Part shown: one piece after another, positions 25,921 through 34,236 of the stretch
How the letters are laid out: each line of letters begins with the position of its first letter
How positions within the stretch are numbered: position 1 is the stretch's first letter
DNA from: Pseudanabaena sp. M085S1SP2A07QC
GTDB lineage: Bacteria > Cyanobacteriota > Cyanobacteriia > Pseudanabaenales > Pseudanabaenaceae
Reading direction: 5' to 3'
Assembly (NCBI GenBank): GCA_020404895.1
Contig: JADBWK010000086.1
Location: 1 to 36,794, forward strand
Length of the DNA stretch: 36,794 nt
The notes under the pieces: model-generated
Told to the model about the DNA's origin: nothing
What the model saw: the letters and a program-made list of their open reading frames with translations, nothing else
Database searches by the model: none
Position numbers and translations under genes: made by a program

Positions 25921-26817
25921 ATGATCGAATACATCTCAACACTTTTCATTAACGCGGCAATCTTTGCTTTGTTTAGTCTGGGGCTAAATCTGCAATGGGG
26001 ATTTGCAGGGTTAGTTAACTTTGGTCATGTGGCGTTTATGACGGTTGGGGCATATACAACGGTGTTGCTCAGTCTCAATGGTGTGCCTTGGTTCCTTGCT
26101 TTTCTGATCGCAGCAGCGATCGCAGGGTTGCTGGGCATCATTATCGGCAGCACCGCCTTAAAATTGCGCGAAGACTATCTAGGGATCGTCACCATCGGCA
26201 TGTCCGAAATGGTGCGTCTGTTCGTAAACAATGAAGAATGGCTGACCAAAGGCACAAGGGGCGTGCAGGATTTCCCGCTGCCATTAGTTAATCTCGTCTC
26301 ACGGCAATATTATTCTTTTGTGTTAGCAGCGCTATTATTTGTGGTTGTGGTTGTAGTGTACTGGCGGTTAGAGTGGCTAGTGCGATCGCCTTGGGGACGA
26401 GTGCTCAAGGCAATCCGTGAAGATGAGGAAGTTGCCAAGGCACTGGGCAAAAATGTATTTTGGTATAAACTCCAAGCCTTTGCGATCGGTGGTGCAATCG
26501 GTGGTTTGGCGGGTGCATTCTACGCTTGGCAATTAACCACAGTGTATCCCGATAATTTTATTCCCCTAATTACGTTCCAAGCATGGACAATTGTTACCAT
26601 TGGCGGCGCGGGCAATAATCTTGGCGTAATTCTTGGCGCGGTAATTTTTCAGATTTACAATGCTCTTCCTCGATTTCTGCCCGAACAAATTCGCGCTGAT
26701 GGTGGCAGGTTTGAGGCAATTCAGTTAATGCTGATTGGTGTTACTTTAATTTTGCTAATGGTTTGGCGACCACAGGGAATTTTAGGTAATAAAAAAGAAT
26801 TAACTTTAAACCGATAA
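25921..26817 (+). CDS. branched-chain amino-acid/urea-type ABC transporter permease (LivM-like)
   Basis: Inner-membrane permease, 298 residues and mostly hydrophobic with about eight to nine helices. Family signs: LGLNLQWGFAGLVNFGHVAF at the N-terminus, LREDYLGIVTIGMSEMVR, SPWGRVLKAIREDEEVAKALGKN (the cytoplasmic loop that contacts the ATPase), and FQAWTIVTIGGAGNNLGVILGA. In the family it works with a second permease, two ATPases and a binding protein; none of these is adjacent, so they must be elsewhere. Cyanobacterial Nat-I permeases are the closest match I can think of. A long hairpin lies immediately upstream and the stop codon is inside a terminator stem. Confidence 0.88.
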   Translation: MIEYISTLFINAAIFALFSLGLNLQWGFAGLVNFGHVAFMTVGAYTTVLLSLNGVPWFLAFLIAAAIAGLLGIIIGSTALKLREDYLGIVTIGMSEMVRLFVNNEEWLTKGTRGVQDFPLPLVNLVSRQYYSFVLAALLFVVVVVVYWRLEWLVRSPWGRVLKAIREDEEVAKALGKNVFWYKLQAFAIGGAIGGLAGAFYAWQLTTVYPDNFIPLITFQAWTIVTIGGAGNNLGVILGAVIFQIYNALPRFLPEQIRADGGRFEAIQLMLIGVTLILLMVWRPQGILGNKKELTLNR

Positions 26818-26860
26818 AAAAGAAAGGGCGCTGAGCGCCCTTTCTTTTTTATCGGTTTAA
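26806..26860. terminator. 27-bp perfect bidirectional terminator, permease / moeB
   Basis: TTAAACCGATAAAAAAGAAA... (26806-26832) pairs perfectly with 26834-26860. Both stop codons (26815-26817 plus, 26857-26859 minus) lie within the stem. Each strand ends in an A6/T6 and a GC-rich apex, GGGCGC / GCGCCC. Confidence 0.9.
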
Positions 26861-28029
26861 TATTTGGGAATCGAAGGATCGATTTGATCTCTCCAAGCAT
26901 TAATGCCGCCCTGTACATTGATCCCGTCAATGCCAGCTTGCTTGAGAATGCCTAAAGCCTTCATCGATCGCCCACCCATTTTGCAATGGGCGATTAACTT
27001 ATGCCCATTTAGCAAAGCCTTAACTTTCTCGACACCATTGCCATTTTCAATTTCTGGTAAAGGTACTAGAACTGTGTTGGGAATTTTGCCAATTTCCCAC
27101 TCGTTGGGATTACGAACATCAATGATCACATAGTCTTCAGCGCCAGCGTCAATGATTGCTTTAAGTTCGGTAACAGTAATTTCGGCGATCGCCTGTTGTG
27201 CTTCCATTTCGTTTGCTTGTTGTTGGGGTATACCACAGAACATCTGGTAATCGATTAATTCTTCGATTACAGGACGAACTGGGTTTGGACGGAGCTTTAG
27301 CTCGCGGAAGGTCATCTTGAGGGCATCGTAAAGTAACAAACGTCCGCTCAGGGTGTTTCCCTGCCCAAGAATGATTTTGACAGTCTCTGTCGCTTGGATT
27401 ACACCAATGATTCCAGGCAGAATACCTAAAACGCCACCTTCGGCACAGGAGGGGACTAATCCTGGAGGTGGTGGCTCTGGATAAAGATCGCGATAGTTGG
27501 GGCCACCTTCATAATTGAAGACGGTCGCCTGTCCTTCAAATCGGAAAATTGAGCCGTAGACATTAGGCTTATTTAGCAATACACAGGCATCATTGACAAG
27601 GTAGCGCGTGGGGAAGTTATCCGTACCATCGACAACGATGTCGTAGGGAGCCATGATCTCCAGAGCATTGGCTGAAGATAAATGGGTGTTATATAGATCA
27701 ATCTGGCAATAGGGGTTGATTTCTAAGATTCGCGCCTTTGCAGATTCGATCTTCGGTTTACCGACTGAGCTAGTGCTATGAATGACTTGGCGCTGAAGGT
27801 TGGATGTGTCCACCACATCGAAGTCCACGATACCAATGCGTCCGACACCTGCGGCAGCGAGATATAACAATAAAGGGGAACCCAAGCCACCCGTGCCGAT
27901 ACAGAGTACGCTGGCAGCCTTGAGTCTTTTTTGTCCCTCTACGCCAACCTCAGGCAAGATTAGATGACGCGAGTAGCGCTCGTAGTCATCTTGGGTGAGT
28001 TGAATAGAATTTGGGTCTGGGTTGAGCAT
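26857..28029 (-). CDS. moeB: molybdopterin-synthase adenylyltransferase with rhodanese domain
   Basis: E1-like enzyme that adenylates the C-terminal glycine of a MoaD/ThiS-type sulfur carrier, fused to a sulfurtransferase domain. From the ATG at 28027-28029 it has 390 residues; an upstream in-frame extension to 28095 lacks homology. The ATP-binding loop is LCIGTGGLGSP (~42-52), followed by IVDFDVVDTSNLQRQ, VVDGTDNF and YPEPPPPGLVPSCAEGGVLG (C195, candidate thioester cysteine). The CxxC zinc pair of E. coli MoeB is replaced (NYRDL), as in many cyanobacterial relatives. The rhodanese domain (~283-390) has DVRNPNEWEIG and active C349 in HCKMGGRS. Convergent with the permease gene. Confidence 0.93.
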   Translation of the reverse strand: MLNPDPNSIQLTQDDYERYSRHLILPEVGVEGQKRLKAASVLCIGTGGLGSPLLLYLAAAGVGRIGIVDFDVVDTSNLQRQVIHSTSSVGKPKIESAKARILEINPYCQIDLYNTHLSSANALEIMAPYDIVVDGTDNFPTRYLVNDACVLLNKPNVYGSIFRFEGQATVFNYEGGPNYRDLYPEPPPPGLVPSCAEGGVLGILPGIIGVIQATETVKIILGQGNTLSGRLLLYDALKMTFRELKLRPNPVRPVIEELIDYQMFCGIPQQQANEMEAQQAIAEITVTELKAIIDAGAEDYVIIDVRNPNEWEIGKIPNTVLVPLPEIENGNGVEKVKALLNGHKLIAHCKMGGRSMKALGILKQAGIDGINVQGGINAWRDQIDPSIPKY

Positions 28030-28342
28030 GATTAAATGAATCGCACTTTGTTTGCTTAGGCGACCGACAGCACTTTGATTACAAACCCGAATCAATAATT
28101 TTTTTTAAAGTGTTGCAAAGCAAAGCTTTCAAAGAATTTATTATGATTCTGGTGATCATAAATTACTGTATAGTGATCGCCTTTGCTGATTTGGCGTGTA
28201 TTTGTATATCTATTGTAGTTTTCTAGTTTACGCTTTAATGCAATGTTGTATGTTTGTTGCAGTTGGCTTAACTGCCATAACTTCGATCTAAGATTTACAA
28301 AAATTTAGATTATTCAAAGTGTGTCTAAATCTACGCAGTACT
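28030..28342. other. intergenic region upstream of moeB and the small hypothetical gene
   Basis: About 310 bp. It contains a T8 run and a decayed hairpin, AAAGTGTTGC-aaa-GCAAAGCTTTC (28107-28130), clearly related to the perfect one at 7331-7359. Divergent promoters are expected here, but I see no convincing boxes, RNA gene or further ORF. Confidence 0.5.
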
Positions 28343-28606
28343 ATGGAGATTATGGAAACCCCTTACATTTACTATATTCCGATCTATCCTGACGATGATA
28401 ATTGTGAAACCCTAATGCACTTATTTATAGGTCAGCCAGGTTTAGATACCGAGATTTTGAGTTTACTCGAAGCTCTTGATGACCGTGAACATAAAGGTGA
28501 AGCAGTAGACTACATTCATGAGCTTGAATCTCAGGTTGGGCTAAAGCGAATTTCAGTTAGATTTTTGCCGCGAAAACGCGATCGCGCTGTTCCAATCATG
28601 ACTTAA
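28343..28606 (+). CDS. small hypothetical protein
   Basis: 87 residues from the ATG at 28343. A second ATG at 28352 (METPYIYYIP) is preceded by GGAG 3 bases upstream and may be used instead; the earlier in-frame start at 28319 is unlikely. The protein is acidic in the middle (PDDDNCETL, LLEALDDREHKGEAVDYIHELE) and basic near the end (RFLPRKRDR). No membrane segment and no motif that I recognise. It has a strong terminator of its own and a HIP1 site in the coding sequence, both supporting a real, native gene. Function unknown. Confidence 0.7.
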   Translation: MEIMETPYIYYIPIYPDDDNCETLMHLFIGQPGLDTEILSLLEALDDREHKGEAVDYIHELESQVGLKRISVRFLPRKRDRAVPIMT

Positions 28607-28609
28607 ACC

Positions 28610-28638
28610 AAAAAAGTCGCGCTGTGCGCGACTTTTTT
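28610..28638 (+). terminator. rho-independent terminator
   Basis: AAAAAAGTCGCGC (28610-28622) pairs with GCGCGACTTTTTT (28626-28638) around TGT. It lies 4 bases after the small hypothetical gene. Confidence 0.9.
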
Positions 28639-28729
28639 GTAAGGGTGGATATCTCCACTTCAGTTAATTTCTGTAAAGTTGACCTAGATTGTAAAATTAG
28701 AATAGATGTAAAGAAAGCAGAGCAATAAA

Positions 28730-29053
28730 ATGGCATTTTTTGATTCTGAAATCGTTCAACACGAGGCTCGTAATCTATTTCAAGATTATCAAGCCCTAAC
28801 TCAGCTTGGCGGTAGTTATGGCAAGTTTGATCGTGAGGGTAAAATTCTCTTCATCGAAAAAATGGAAGAGATGATGGATCGTTATAAGATTTTTATGAAA
28901 CGGTTTGAGTTGTCCGATGATTTTATGGCGCAGATGACCCTAAAGCAATTGGAAAATCAGTTAGGTAATTTTGGGATCACGCCTCAGCAAATGTTTGATC
29001 AGATGAATATTACGCTTGAAAAAATGAAATCTGAACTTGAGCCTCATAATTAG
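28730..29053 (+). CDS. DUF1825 family protein
   Basis: 107-residue soluble protein of the cyanobacterial DUF1825 family. The whole length is alpha-helical in appearance: FFDSEIVQHEARNLFQDYQ, then FDREGKILFIEKMEEMMDRYKIFMKRFELSDDF, then MTLKQLENQLGNFGITPQQMFDQM. Small and well conserved in cyanobacteria; no biochemical role is established as far as I know. It has its own upstream region (a TTGACC at 28679-28684 may be a -35 box) and is convergent with comF. The start ATG at 28730 is clear from MAFFDSEIV. Confidence 0.88.
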   Translation: MAFFDSEIVQHEARNLFQDYQALTQLGGSYGKFDREGKILFIEKMEEMMDRYKIFMKRFELSDDFMAQMTLKQLENQLGNFGITPQQMFDQMNITLEKMKSELEPHN

Positions 29054-29077
29054 CTTTTAGCTATTAGCTGTTAGCTT
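29050..29077. repeat. four tandem TTAGCTN heptamers
   Basis: TTAGCTT, TTAGCTA, TTAGCTG and TTAGCTT in a row across the gap between the DUF1825 gene and comF; the last units include the comF stop codon. Short tandem heptamers of this kind are frequent in cyanobacterial intergenic DNA. Confidence 0.75.
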
Positions 29078-29763
29078 TTGAATTGGGGACGAGCTAGGAC
29101 GATCACTCCTTTTACTTTGATATTATTGGCGGCGAGAGTGGCGATCGCTTCGCGGATGGTTGCGCCAGTCGTATAAATATCATCAAATAGAATTACATCT
29201 TGGGGTTTGGATTGCTGGTTTAACGGAACTGTAAAAGCTTTAGACAAATTTTCTTCACGCTCTTGTTTACTCTTGGTTTGCATTTGCGCCTTAGTATCCT
29301 TGTCTCGTCGCAATAATTGCGGTCTGCATGGCATTGCTGTCAAATCACAAAAACGACGTGCCATCAGTTCTGCTTGGTTAAATCCTCGCGATTTTAATTT
29401 AGTTGCATGAAGGGGAATAGGAATTACGGAAATTTTTTTTAAACTTGGGGTTTTAGTATTTGTCGATCGCTTCCATGTGTCGGCAATTTTTTCAGCGATA
29501 GCTTCCAAAATTTCAGGATGATTTTCATATTTGCAAGCCGCGATCGCCCGTTTTAATGCGCCGTCATAAAGGCCCCAACTATAAAGCGGAATCTCTGGTG
29601 TAATGGGGTAATCTTTTTGCAAAAAATCTGGTGATTGATAAGCGGCTATTTGGCGATCGCAGTCTTTACATAAAATGCGATCGCTAGGGCGTTTGCACAA
29701 TGGACAGTTTGCTTGCCAGAGCGAGTTGGTGATGGTGTTAGCTAGGCTATTAAACCATTTCAT
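29071..29763 (-). CDS. comF: ComF family phosphoribosyltransferase-like protein
   Basis: 230 residues. An N-terminal zinc finger has C20-x2-C23 (CPLC) and C32-x2-C35 (CKDC), followed by the double-stranded-DNA-uptake ComF core: YSWGLYDGALKRAIAACKYE, VIPIPLHATKLKSRGFNQAELMAR, LLRRDKDTKAQMQTKSKQER, and the PRPP-type loop VILFDDIYTTGATIREA. ComF is needed for natural transformation in several bacteria, including cyanobacteria, acting on the cytoplasmic side. In this window no other competence gene is near, and the gene is isolated. Convergent with DUF1825; its last codons are in the heptamer repeat. Confidence 0.92.
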   Translation of the reverse strand: MKWFNSLANTITNSLWQANCPLCKRPSDRILCKDCDRQIAAYQSPDFLQKDYPITPEIPLYSWGLYDGALKRAIAACKYENHPEILEAIAEKIADTWKRSTNTKTPSLKKISVIPIPLHATKLKSRGFNQAELMARRFCDLTAMPCRPQLLRRDKDTKAQMQTKSKQEREENLSKAFTVPLNQQSKPQDVILFDDIYTTGATIREAIATLAANNIKVKGVIVLARPQFKS

Positions 29764-29827
29764 GTTTCTTTGTGGATTTTAGAAATATTATAGAATAATT
29801 GCCAATCAATAAAAATCTACTGAAGTT

Positions 29828-30199
29828 ATGGACTCTGAGAACAATACTAGCGCGATCGAATTGACGATCGCCTTTATCGATCCAGATTTGACAGATACAA
29901 TGCGTGATGATGAGTTGGTAATGTTGCTAGAGGATCTGAATGCTCTCTCTGATATCGAATCAGTTACTCGCTTGCGCGATCCTAATCCTCCCGATGGCAA
30001 TAAGAGTGGTGGTGGTTTATTGGATTTGTTAAAGGCTGAGGCTAATCCTGCCAATGCTTTGAAGGTGTTAAAATTTTTGGGCGATCGCCTTGGTAATAAG
30101 CCGATCTCGTTAGAGCAAGCAATTCTAAATCAACTTCTCCTAGGCGAGGATAGTTGGCAAAAGCAGCTTTGCCTTGAGGCTCATTGGCGAGAAAACTAA
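29828..30199 (+). CDS. EACC1-like small protein
   Basis: 123 residues, acidic, no membrane segment. Residues ~12-95 (IELTIAFIDPDLTD..., ELVMLLEDLNALSDIESVTR, DPNPPDGNKSGGGLLDLL, ALKVLKFLGDRLGNKPISLE) resemble, from memory, effector-associated constant component 1 (EACC1). This small domain is found next to peptidase, caspase or NTPase effectors in bacterial conflict systems. The expected following strands (NGKxLxLxA...) are replaced by a different tail (QAILNQLLLGEDSWQKQ...). A +1 frame there reads ASNSKSTSPRRG, so a recent frameshift is possible. No effector gene is adjacent (comF before, prfC after). The family assignment is moderate; function unknown. Confidence 0.65.
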   Translation: MDSENNTSAIELTIAFIDPDLTDTMRDDELVMLLEDLNALSDIESVTRLRDPNPPDGNKSGGGLLDLLKAEANPANALKVLKFLGDRLGNKPISLEQAILNQLLLGEDSWQKQLCLEAHWREN

Positions 30200-30206
30200 T
30201 GATAAG

Positions 30207-30347
30207 TTACAAACTTTCTAGATCGCTAGAAGCTTGAGCGAGCTGATCAATTACACCAAAATCGCCATCAGGCGATCTTACCATCTCCAGAAAAGCCGAC
30301 AGCAGCAATTCTTCTCTCTGTAGCTTTACTTCTAGCGATTCAGTCAT
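30207..30347 (-). CDS. possible small protein (46 residues)
   Basis: A complete ATG-to-TAA frame, MTESLEVKLQREELLLSAFL...EMVRSPDGDFGVIDQLAQAS, between the EACC1-like gene and prfC. Its composition looks protein-like (amphipathic helix, then Asp/Gly turn), and it fills the gap exactly: 9 bases from the preceding gene end and 21 from the prfC end. There is no clear ribosome-binding site. Unknown function; could be a chance frame. Confidence 0.35.
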   Translation of the reverse strand: MTESLEVKLQREELLLSAFLEMVRSPDGDFGVIDQLAQASSDLESL

Positions 30348-30368
30348 AATAAATTACAAATTTGAGAA

Positions 30369-31994
30369 TCAGTTAACGTTAGCTTTTGTTAGCTCTGCAA
30401 TTGGCGCGATCGCCTTTAACTTTAACTTAGGGTGGTCAGCTTCCACTTGATTTAAGTTCCATTGGTTCTTAAATAGCAAAACAGGACGATTCCAGTTATC
30501 TTTGACCACCATAGTGTTAAACAACCTGCCTACTGCTTCGAGAGCGTCCCAGCCATCATCAACCCATCGTGCTACCGAATAGGGCATTGATTCCAGCATC
30601 GTTTCGACATTATATTCACTTTGGAGACGATATTGCGCCACCTCAAACTGTAGCTGTCCGACAGCCGCAAGAATGGGATCGCGCTTGGCTTCATCAACGG
30701 AATACATGATTTGAATCGCGCCCTCCTCTTGCAACTCCGATATGCCTTTACGGAACTGCTTGAACTTAGAAGGATTTGGATTGCGAAGAGTACAAAATAG
30801 CTCTGGCGAAAAGCAGGGAATCCCAGCATATTGCCGTTTTTTGCCGAGATAAATCGTGTCGCCGATCGCAAACATCCCTGGATTATTTAGCCCAATCACA
30901 TCGCCAGCATAGGCGACATCGATCGCCTCACGATCTTGACCAAATAACTTTTGAGCATGGGACAAACGAATATTTTTACCGCTACGTAAATGGGTAACAC
31001 TCATATCTTTCTCGAACTTGCCAGAGCAAACGCGCACAAAGGCAATGCGATCGCGGTGACGAGGGTCCATATTTGCTTGCAGCTTAAATACAAACGCCGA
31101 GAAATCCTCATCGGTTGGCGACACTTCACCGCTAGAGCTATCATGAACCGTAGGAGTCAAGCCACATTCAAGGAAAGACTTTAAGAATAGCTCCACCCCA
31201 AAATTGGTCATCGCACTACCAAAGAAAATCGGCGTGAGTTTCCCACGATGCAAATCCTGAGTATTCCATTCAGCACCAACAGAATCAAGAACCTCTAAAT
31301 CCTCTAAAAGCTGATTATAAAGATTTTGACCAATAAATTTAATAGCCTGCGGATCATCAAAAGGATAGATATTTACCTCAGCTTCTCGCTGTCCATGAGC
31401 ACTGCGCTTAAATAGATGTACCGTTTTGCTAGCGCGATCATACACCCCTTTAAATTGATCACCCGTACCGATCGCCCAATTCATCACATAAGGCGTAATC
31501 CCTAATTCTTTCTCGATTTCATCTAATAGTTCCAGTGGCTCACGGGTCGGGCGATCCATCTTATTGATAAACGTAAAAATGGGCAGCGATCGCAACCGAC
31601 AAACTTCAAACAATTTGCGTGTCTGTGGCTCTAAACCCTTTGCACCATCTACCAACATCACCGCATTATCAGCAGCAGCAAGCGTACGGTAGGTATCTTC
31701 ACTAAAATCTTTGTGCCCGGGGGTATCCAGCAAATTAATGCAATAGCCCATATAGTCAAATTGCAACACCGTCGAAGTAATCGAAATTCCGCGTTGTTTT
31801 TCTAATTCCATCCAGTCAGAAGTAGCATGACGTTGCGCAGCTCTAGCTTTAACCGCACCCGCAAGATGGATCGCACCTCCGTATAGCAATAGTTTTTCGG
31901 TTAACGTCGTTTTCCCCGCATCGGGGTGGGAAATGATTGCAAAGGTGCGTCGTCGTTCGACTTCGCGCTCTAACTCTTGCCACAGTTGACTCAT
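30369..31994 (-). CDS. prfC: peptide chain release factor 3
   Basis: GTPase that removes RF1 or RF2 from the ribosome after termination. 541 residues, close to the usual ~530. G1 [16 protein letters not shown] (K28), the switch region [15 protein letters not shown]3 [20 protein letters not shown], and G4 [11 protein letters not shown] are all intact. RF3-specific parts include [40 protein letters not shown] and the domain-III segment [20 protein letters not shown]. The start [20 protein letters not shown] matches the family. HIP1 sites are present and the gene appears monocistronic. Confidence 0.96.
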   Translation of the reverse strand: MSQLWQELEREVERRRTFAIISHPDAGKTTLTEKLLLYGGAIHLAGAVKARAAQRHATSDWMELEKQRGISITSTVLQFDYMGYCINLLDTPGHKDFSEDTYRTLAAADNAVMLVDGAKGLEPQTRKLFEVCRLRSLPIFTFINKMDRPTREPLELLDEIEKELGITPYVMNWAIGTGDQFKGVYDRASKTVHLFKRSAHGQREAEVNIYPFDDPQAIKFIGQNLYNQLLEDLEVLDSVGAEWNTQDLHRGKLTPIFFGSAMTNFGVELFLKSFLECGLTPTVHDSSSGEVSPTDEDFSAFVFKLQANMDPRHRDRIAFVRVCSGKFEKDMSVTHLRSGKNIRLSHAQKLFGQDREAIDVAYAGDVIGLNNPGMFAIGDTIYLGKKRQYAGIPCFSPELFCTLRNPNPSKFKQFRKGISELQEEGAIQIMYSVDEAKRDPILAAVGQLQFEVAQYRLQSEYNVETMLESMPYSVARWVDDGWDALEAVGRLFNTMVVKDNWNRPVLLFKNQWNLNQVEADHPKLKLKAIAPIAELTKANVN

Positions 31995-32077
31995 GAAAAT
32001 TTTAACGAACTTTTTTAGATTTATTGGTACTGCATCTATTATGCTTAATTTTTAACGCATTAACGCAAATAATCGAA

Positions 32078-32302
32078 ATGCCAGAAACAATCCATGAAAA
32101 ATTTGAACTGACGGGCGAATACATAACTTTGTGTAACTTATTAAAAGTTTGTGGGGTAGCGGATACTGGTGGTGCGGCAAAGTTGATGATTATTGACGGC
32201 GATGTTGAAGTCGATGGTCAGATGGAATTACGTAAAGGTTGCAAAATTCGCGCAGGTCAAACTGTAAGTGGCTACGGTTTTGTAATCGATGTGGTGATCT
32301 AA
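32078..32302 (+). CDS. S4-domain RNA-binding protein (YbcJ-like)
   Basis: 74 residues from the ATG at 32078 (MPETIHEKFELTGEYITL). An in-frame extension upstream to 32024 is not homologous. A single S4 fold covers the whole protein: EYITLCNLLKVCGVADTGGAAKLMIIDGDVEVDGQ, then LRKGCKIRAGQTV. This is the YbcJ/RlbA type of stand-alone S4 protein, thought to bind structured RNA or ribosomes. Divergent from prfC, with its own terminator followed immediately by a MITE. Confidence 0.88.
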   Translation: MPETIHEKFELTGEYITLCNLLKVCGVADTGGAAKLMIIDGDVEVDGQMELRKGCKIRAGQTVSGYGFVIDVVI

Positions 32303-32331
32303 AAAAAGACCTGCTTCGCATGGTCTTTTTT
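32302..32331 (+). terminator. rho-independent terminator of the S4 gene
   Basis: AAAAAAGACC (32302-32311) pairs with GGTCTTTTTT (32322-32331); the inner GC-TTC-GC apex pairs after a mismatch. It starts at the stop codon. Confidence 0.85.
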
Positions 32332-32340
32332 GGGGATCTA

Positions 32341-32444
32341 TAGCAATGTAAGCTTTGCTTAGGACATAAAACCCAAAAGATGGCAGAGCAAAGCTCTGCC
32401 ATCTTTTGGGTTTTGAATTGTCCTATCTATCTCTTACGTTGCTA
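32341..32444 (+). mobile_element. 104-bp MITE, copy 3
   Basis: TA duplications at 32339-32340 and 32445-32446. Identical to copies 1 and 2 in the arms, but the loop is AAA instead of TTC. Inserted between the S4 terminator and the first cyclase, so it may supply or displace the cyclase promoter. Confidence 0.92.
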
Positions 32445-32557
32445 TATTAAGTCAGCCATTGTGCGAATTGACCACCATTAGCGATCGGGCTAGCATAAAC
32501 CATATCTGCTTTATATATTGTTGCTCTAAACCTCTGACTACTAGCCTTCTTTCTAAT

Positions 32558-34126
32558 ATGTTGCACAATATGCCGCTAATGATTACTTTAGCGGTCTCTA
32601 TTGGGCTGCAAATTATGGCAATAGTTTTGTGGAGCAGAAATCTATTTGATGGCAATATTAATAGTCAATTAGATCCTAAACCACAATATTTAAGTATGTT
32701 GAATATTGACAATATAAACGATCCGATATTGCTAGTGCCGCTAGGTGCAGTCATAATCCTGATTGCTATTGGTCTCACCTTAGTGCGATCGAGCATTGTT
32801 TCTTTACAACGCCTAAAAAAATCAAATCAGGAATTAGAATCTCTTGTTCAAGAAAGAAGCTATGAGTTAGATGCATCAAAAGCATCGCTACAAAGAACTA
32901 GCTTCATTTTGTCTCGTCGCGAACAGCAACTACGCAAACAGCAAAATGTCTTGTTTGATTTGACCAAAGATAAAGCAATCAATCAAGGTGACTTTATAGT
33001 TGCCGTGCAAAATATTACCAGAACAGGCAGCTATGCCTTAAATGTTGAGCGCGTAAGTATTTGGCTCTTCAATAAAAGTAAAACTGTATTGCAATGCCTC
33101 GATCTTTATCAAAAAAGTATACATTTACATACCGAAGCTGAAGGTTTAACCGCAGAAGAATATCCTAGCTTTTTTGAGGCTTTATTAAAGAACCGCATCA
33201 TCGCAGTCGAAGATGTACAAGATGACGATATTTTTCGCGAATTAGTCCCTTCATATTGTAAACCCTTAAATATTGTTTCAGTTCTCCTCTCTAGATTTGA
33301 AGTTAGCGGTGAAATCATTGGTATACTTGCTCTTGAACATACAGATATTGAGCATTTATGGCTTGAGGAAGAGGTCAGTTTTGCGAGTTCTCTAGCTGAT
33401 TTATTGGCTCTAGGAATGGAAGCCCAAGAACGTCGCCGTGCCGAAGAAAGTTTACGGGTTGAGCAGAAGAAGTCAGAACGTCTCTTACTGAATGTTTTAC
33501 CTCAAGAGATCGCTGAGCGATTGAAAAATGTGCAATCTAAAACAAAGCTACATTTAAAAACTAGTGGCACAATCATTGCGGATTCCTTTGAAGAAGTTAC
33601 AGTTCTATTTGCCGACATAGTGAACTTTACCGAATATGCTGCTTCCATTTCCGCAAGTGAATTAGTCAATGTTCTGAATGAAATTTTTTCGGAATTCGAT
33701 CATCTTGTTGAGCAGTATGACTTAGAAAAGATCAAAACCATCGGTGATTCTTATATGGTAGTGGGTGGATTGCCTATACCTAGCAAAGATCATGCAGAGG
33801 TGATCGCGGAAATGGCTTTACAAATGCAAACCGTGATTCAAAAATTTAAGCGGACTGATGGCACTAATTTTTCGTTGCGGATTGGGATTCATACTGGACA
33901 GGCGATCGCAGGTGTAATTGGCACGAAAAAATTTATTTATGATCTTTGGGGGGATACAGTTAATGTCGCCAGTCGGATGGAGTCCTACGGTGTTGCAGGC
34001 TGTACGCAAGTAACTGAAGCAACCTATCAACTTTTAAAAGACAAATATCACCTCGATCAGAGAAGTGCGATTAATATTAAAGGTAAAGGAGAAATGATCA
34101 CTTATTTACTGAAAGGTCGAAGATAA
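32558..34126 (+). CDS. class III adenylate cyclase with two membrane helices and GAF domain
   Basis: Makes cAMP from ATP. From the ATG at 32558 it has 522 residues; the frame is open upstream into the adjacent MITE, with a TTG at 32459, so the N-terminus is uncertain. Two hydrophobic segments (~6-24 and 56-76) anchor it, followed by a coiled coil (~85-130), a GAF-like domain (~135-290) and the cyclase domain (~335-520). Catalytic residues: metal ligands D353 and D397, the substrate-selecting Lys in EKIKTIGD and D462 (YDLWGD), indicating ATP and not GTP, and N469 and R473 (VNVASRME). Closely related in its last ~430 residues to the next gene but without that gene's extracellular sensor. Confidence 0.88.
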   Translation: MLHNMPLMITLAVSIGLQIMAIVLWSRNLFDGNINSQLDPKPQYLSMLNIDNINDPILLVPLGAVIILIAIGLTLVRSSIVSLQRLKKSNQELESLVQERSYELDASKASLQRTSFILSRREQQLRKQQNVLFDLTKDKAINQGDFIVAVQNITRTGSYALNVERVSIWLFNKSKTVLQCLDLYQKSIHLHTEAEGLTAEEYPSFFEALLKNRIIAVEDVQDDDIFRELVPSYCKPLNIVSVLLSRFEVSGEIIGILALEHTDIEHLWLEEEVSFASSLADLLALGMEAQERRRAEESLRVEQKKSERLLLNVLPQEIAERLKNVQSKTKLHLKTSGTIIADSFEEVTVLFADIVNFTEYAASISASELVNVLNEIFSEFDHLVEQYDLEKIKTIGDSYMVVGGLPIPSKDHAEVIAEMALQMQTVIQKFKRTDGTNFSLRIGIHTGQAIAGVIGTKKFIYDLWGDTVNVASRMESYGVAGCTQVTEATYQLLKDKYHLDQRSAINIKGKGEMITYLLKGRR

Positions 34127-34236
34127 TATAAAATTCAAGAAATATAGTTGTCTGTTGCGAAGGCTTCAACGGTTTTTACTCGGATTTTTAATTATGCTGA
34201 AGCATTTCTGGTAATTCTCAATATTGATGATGCGAC

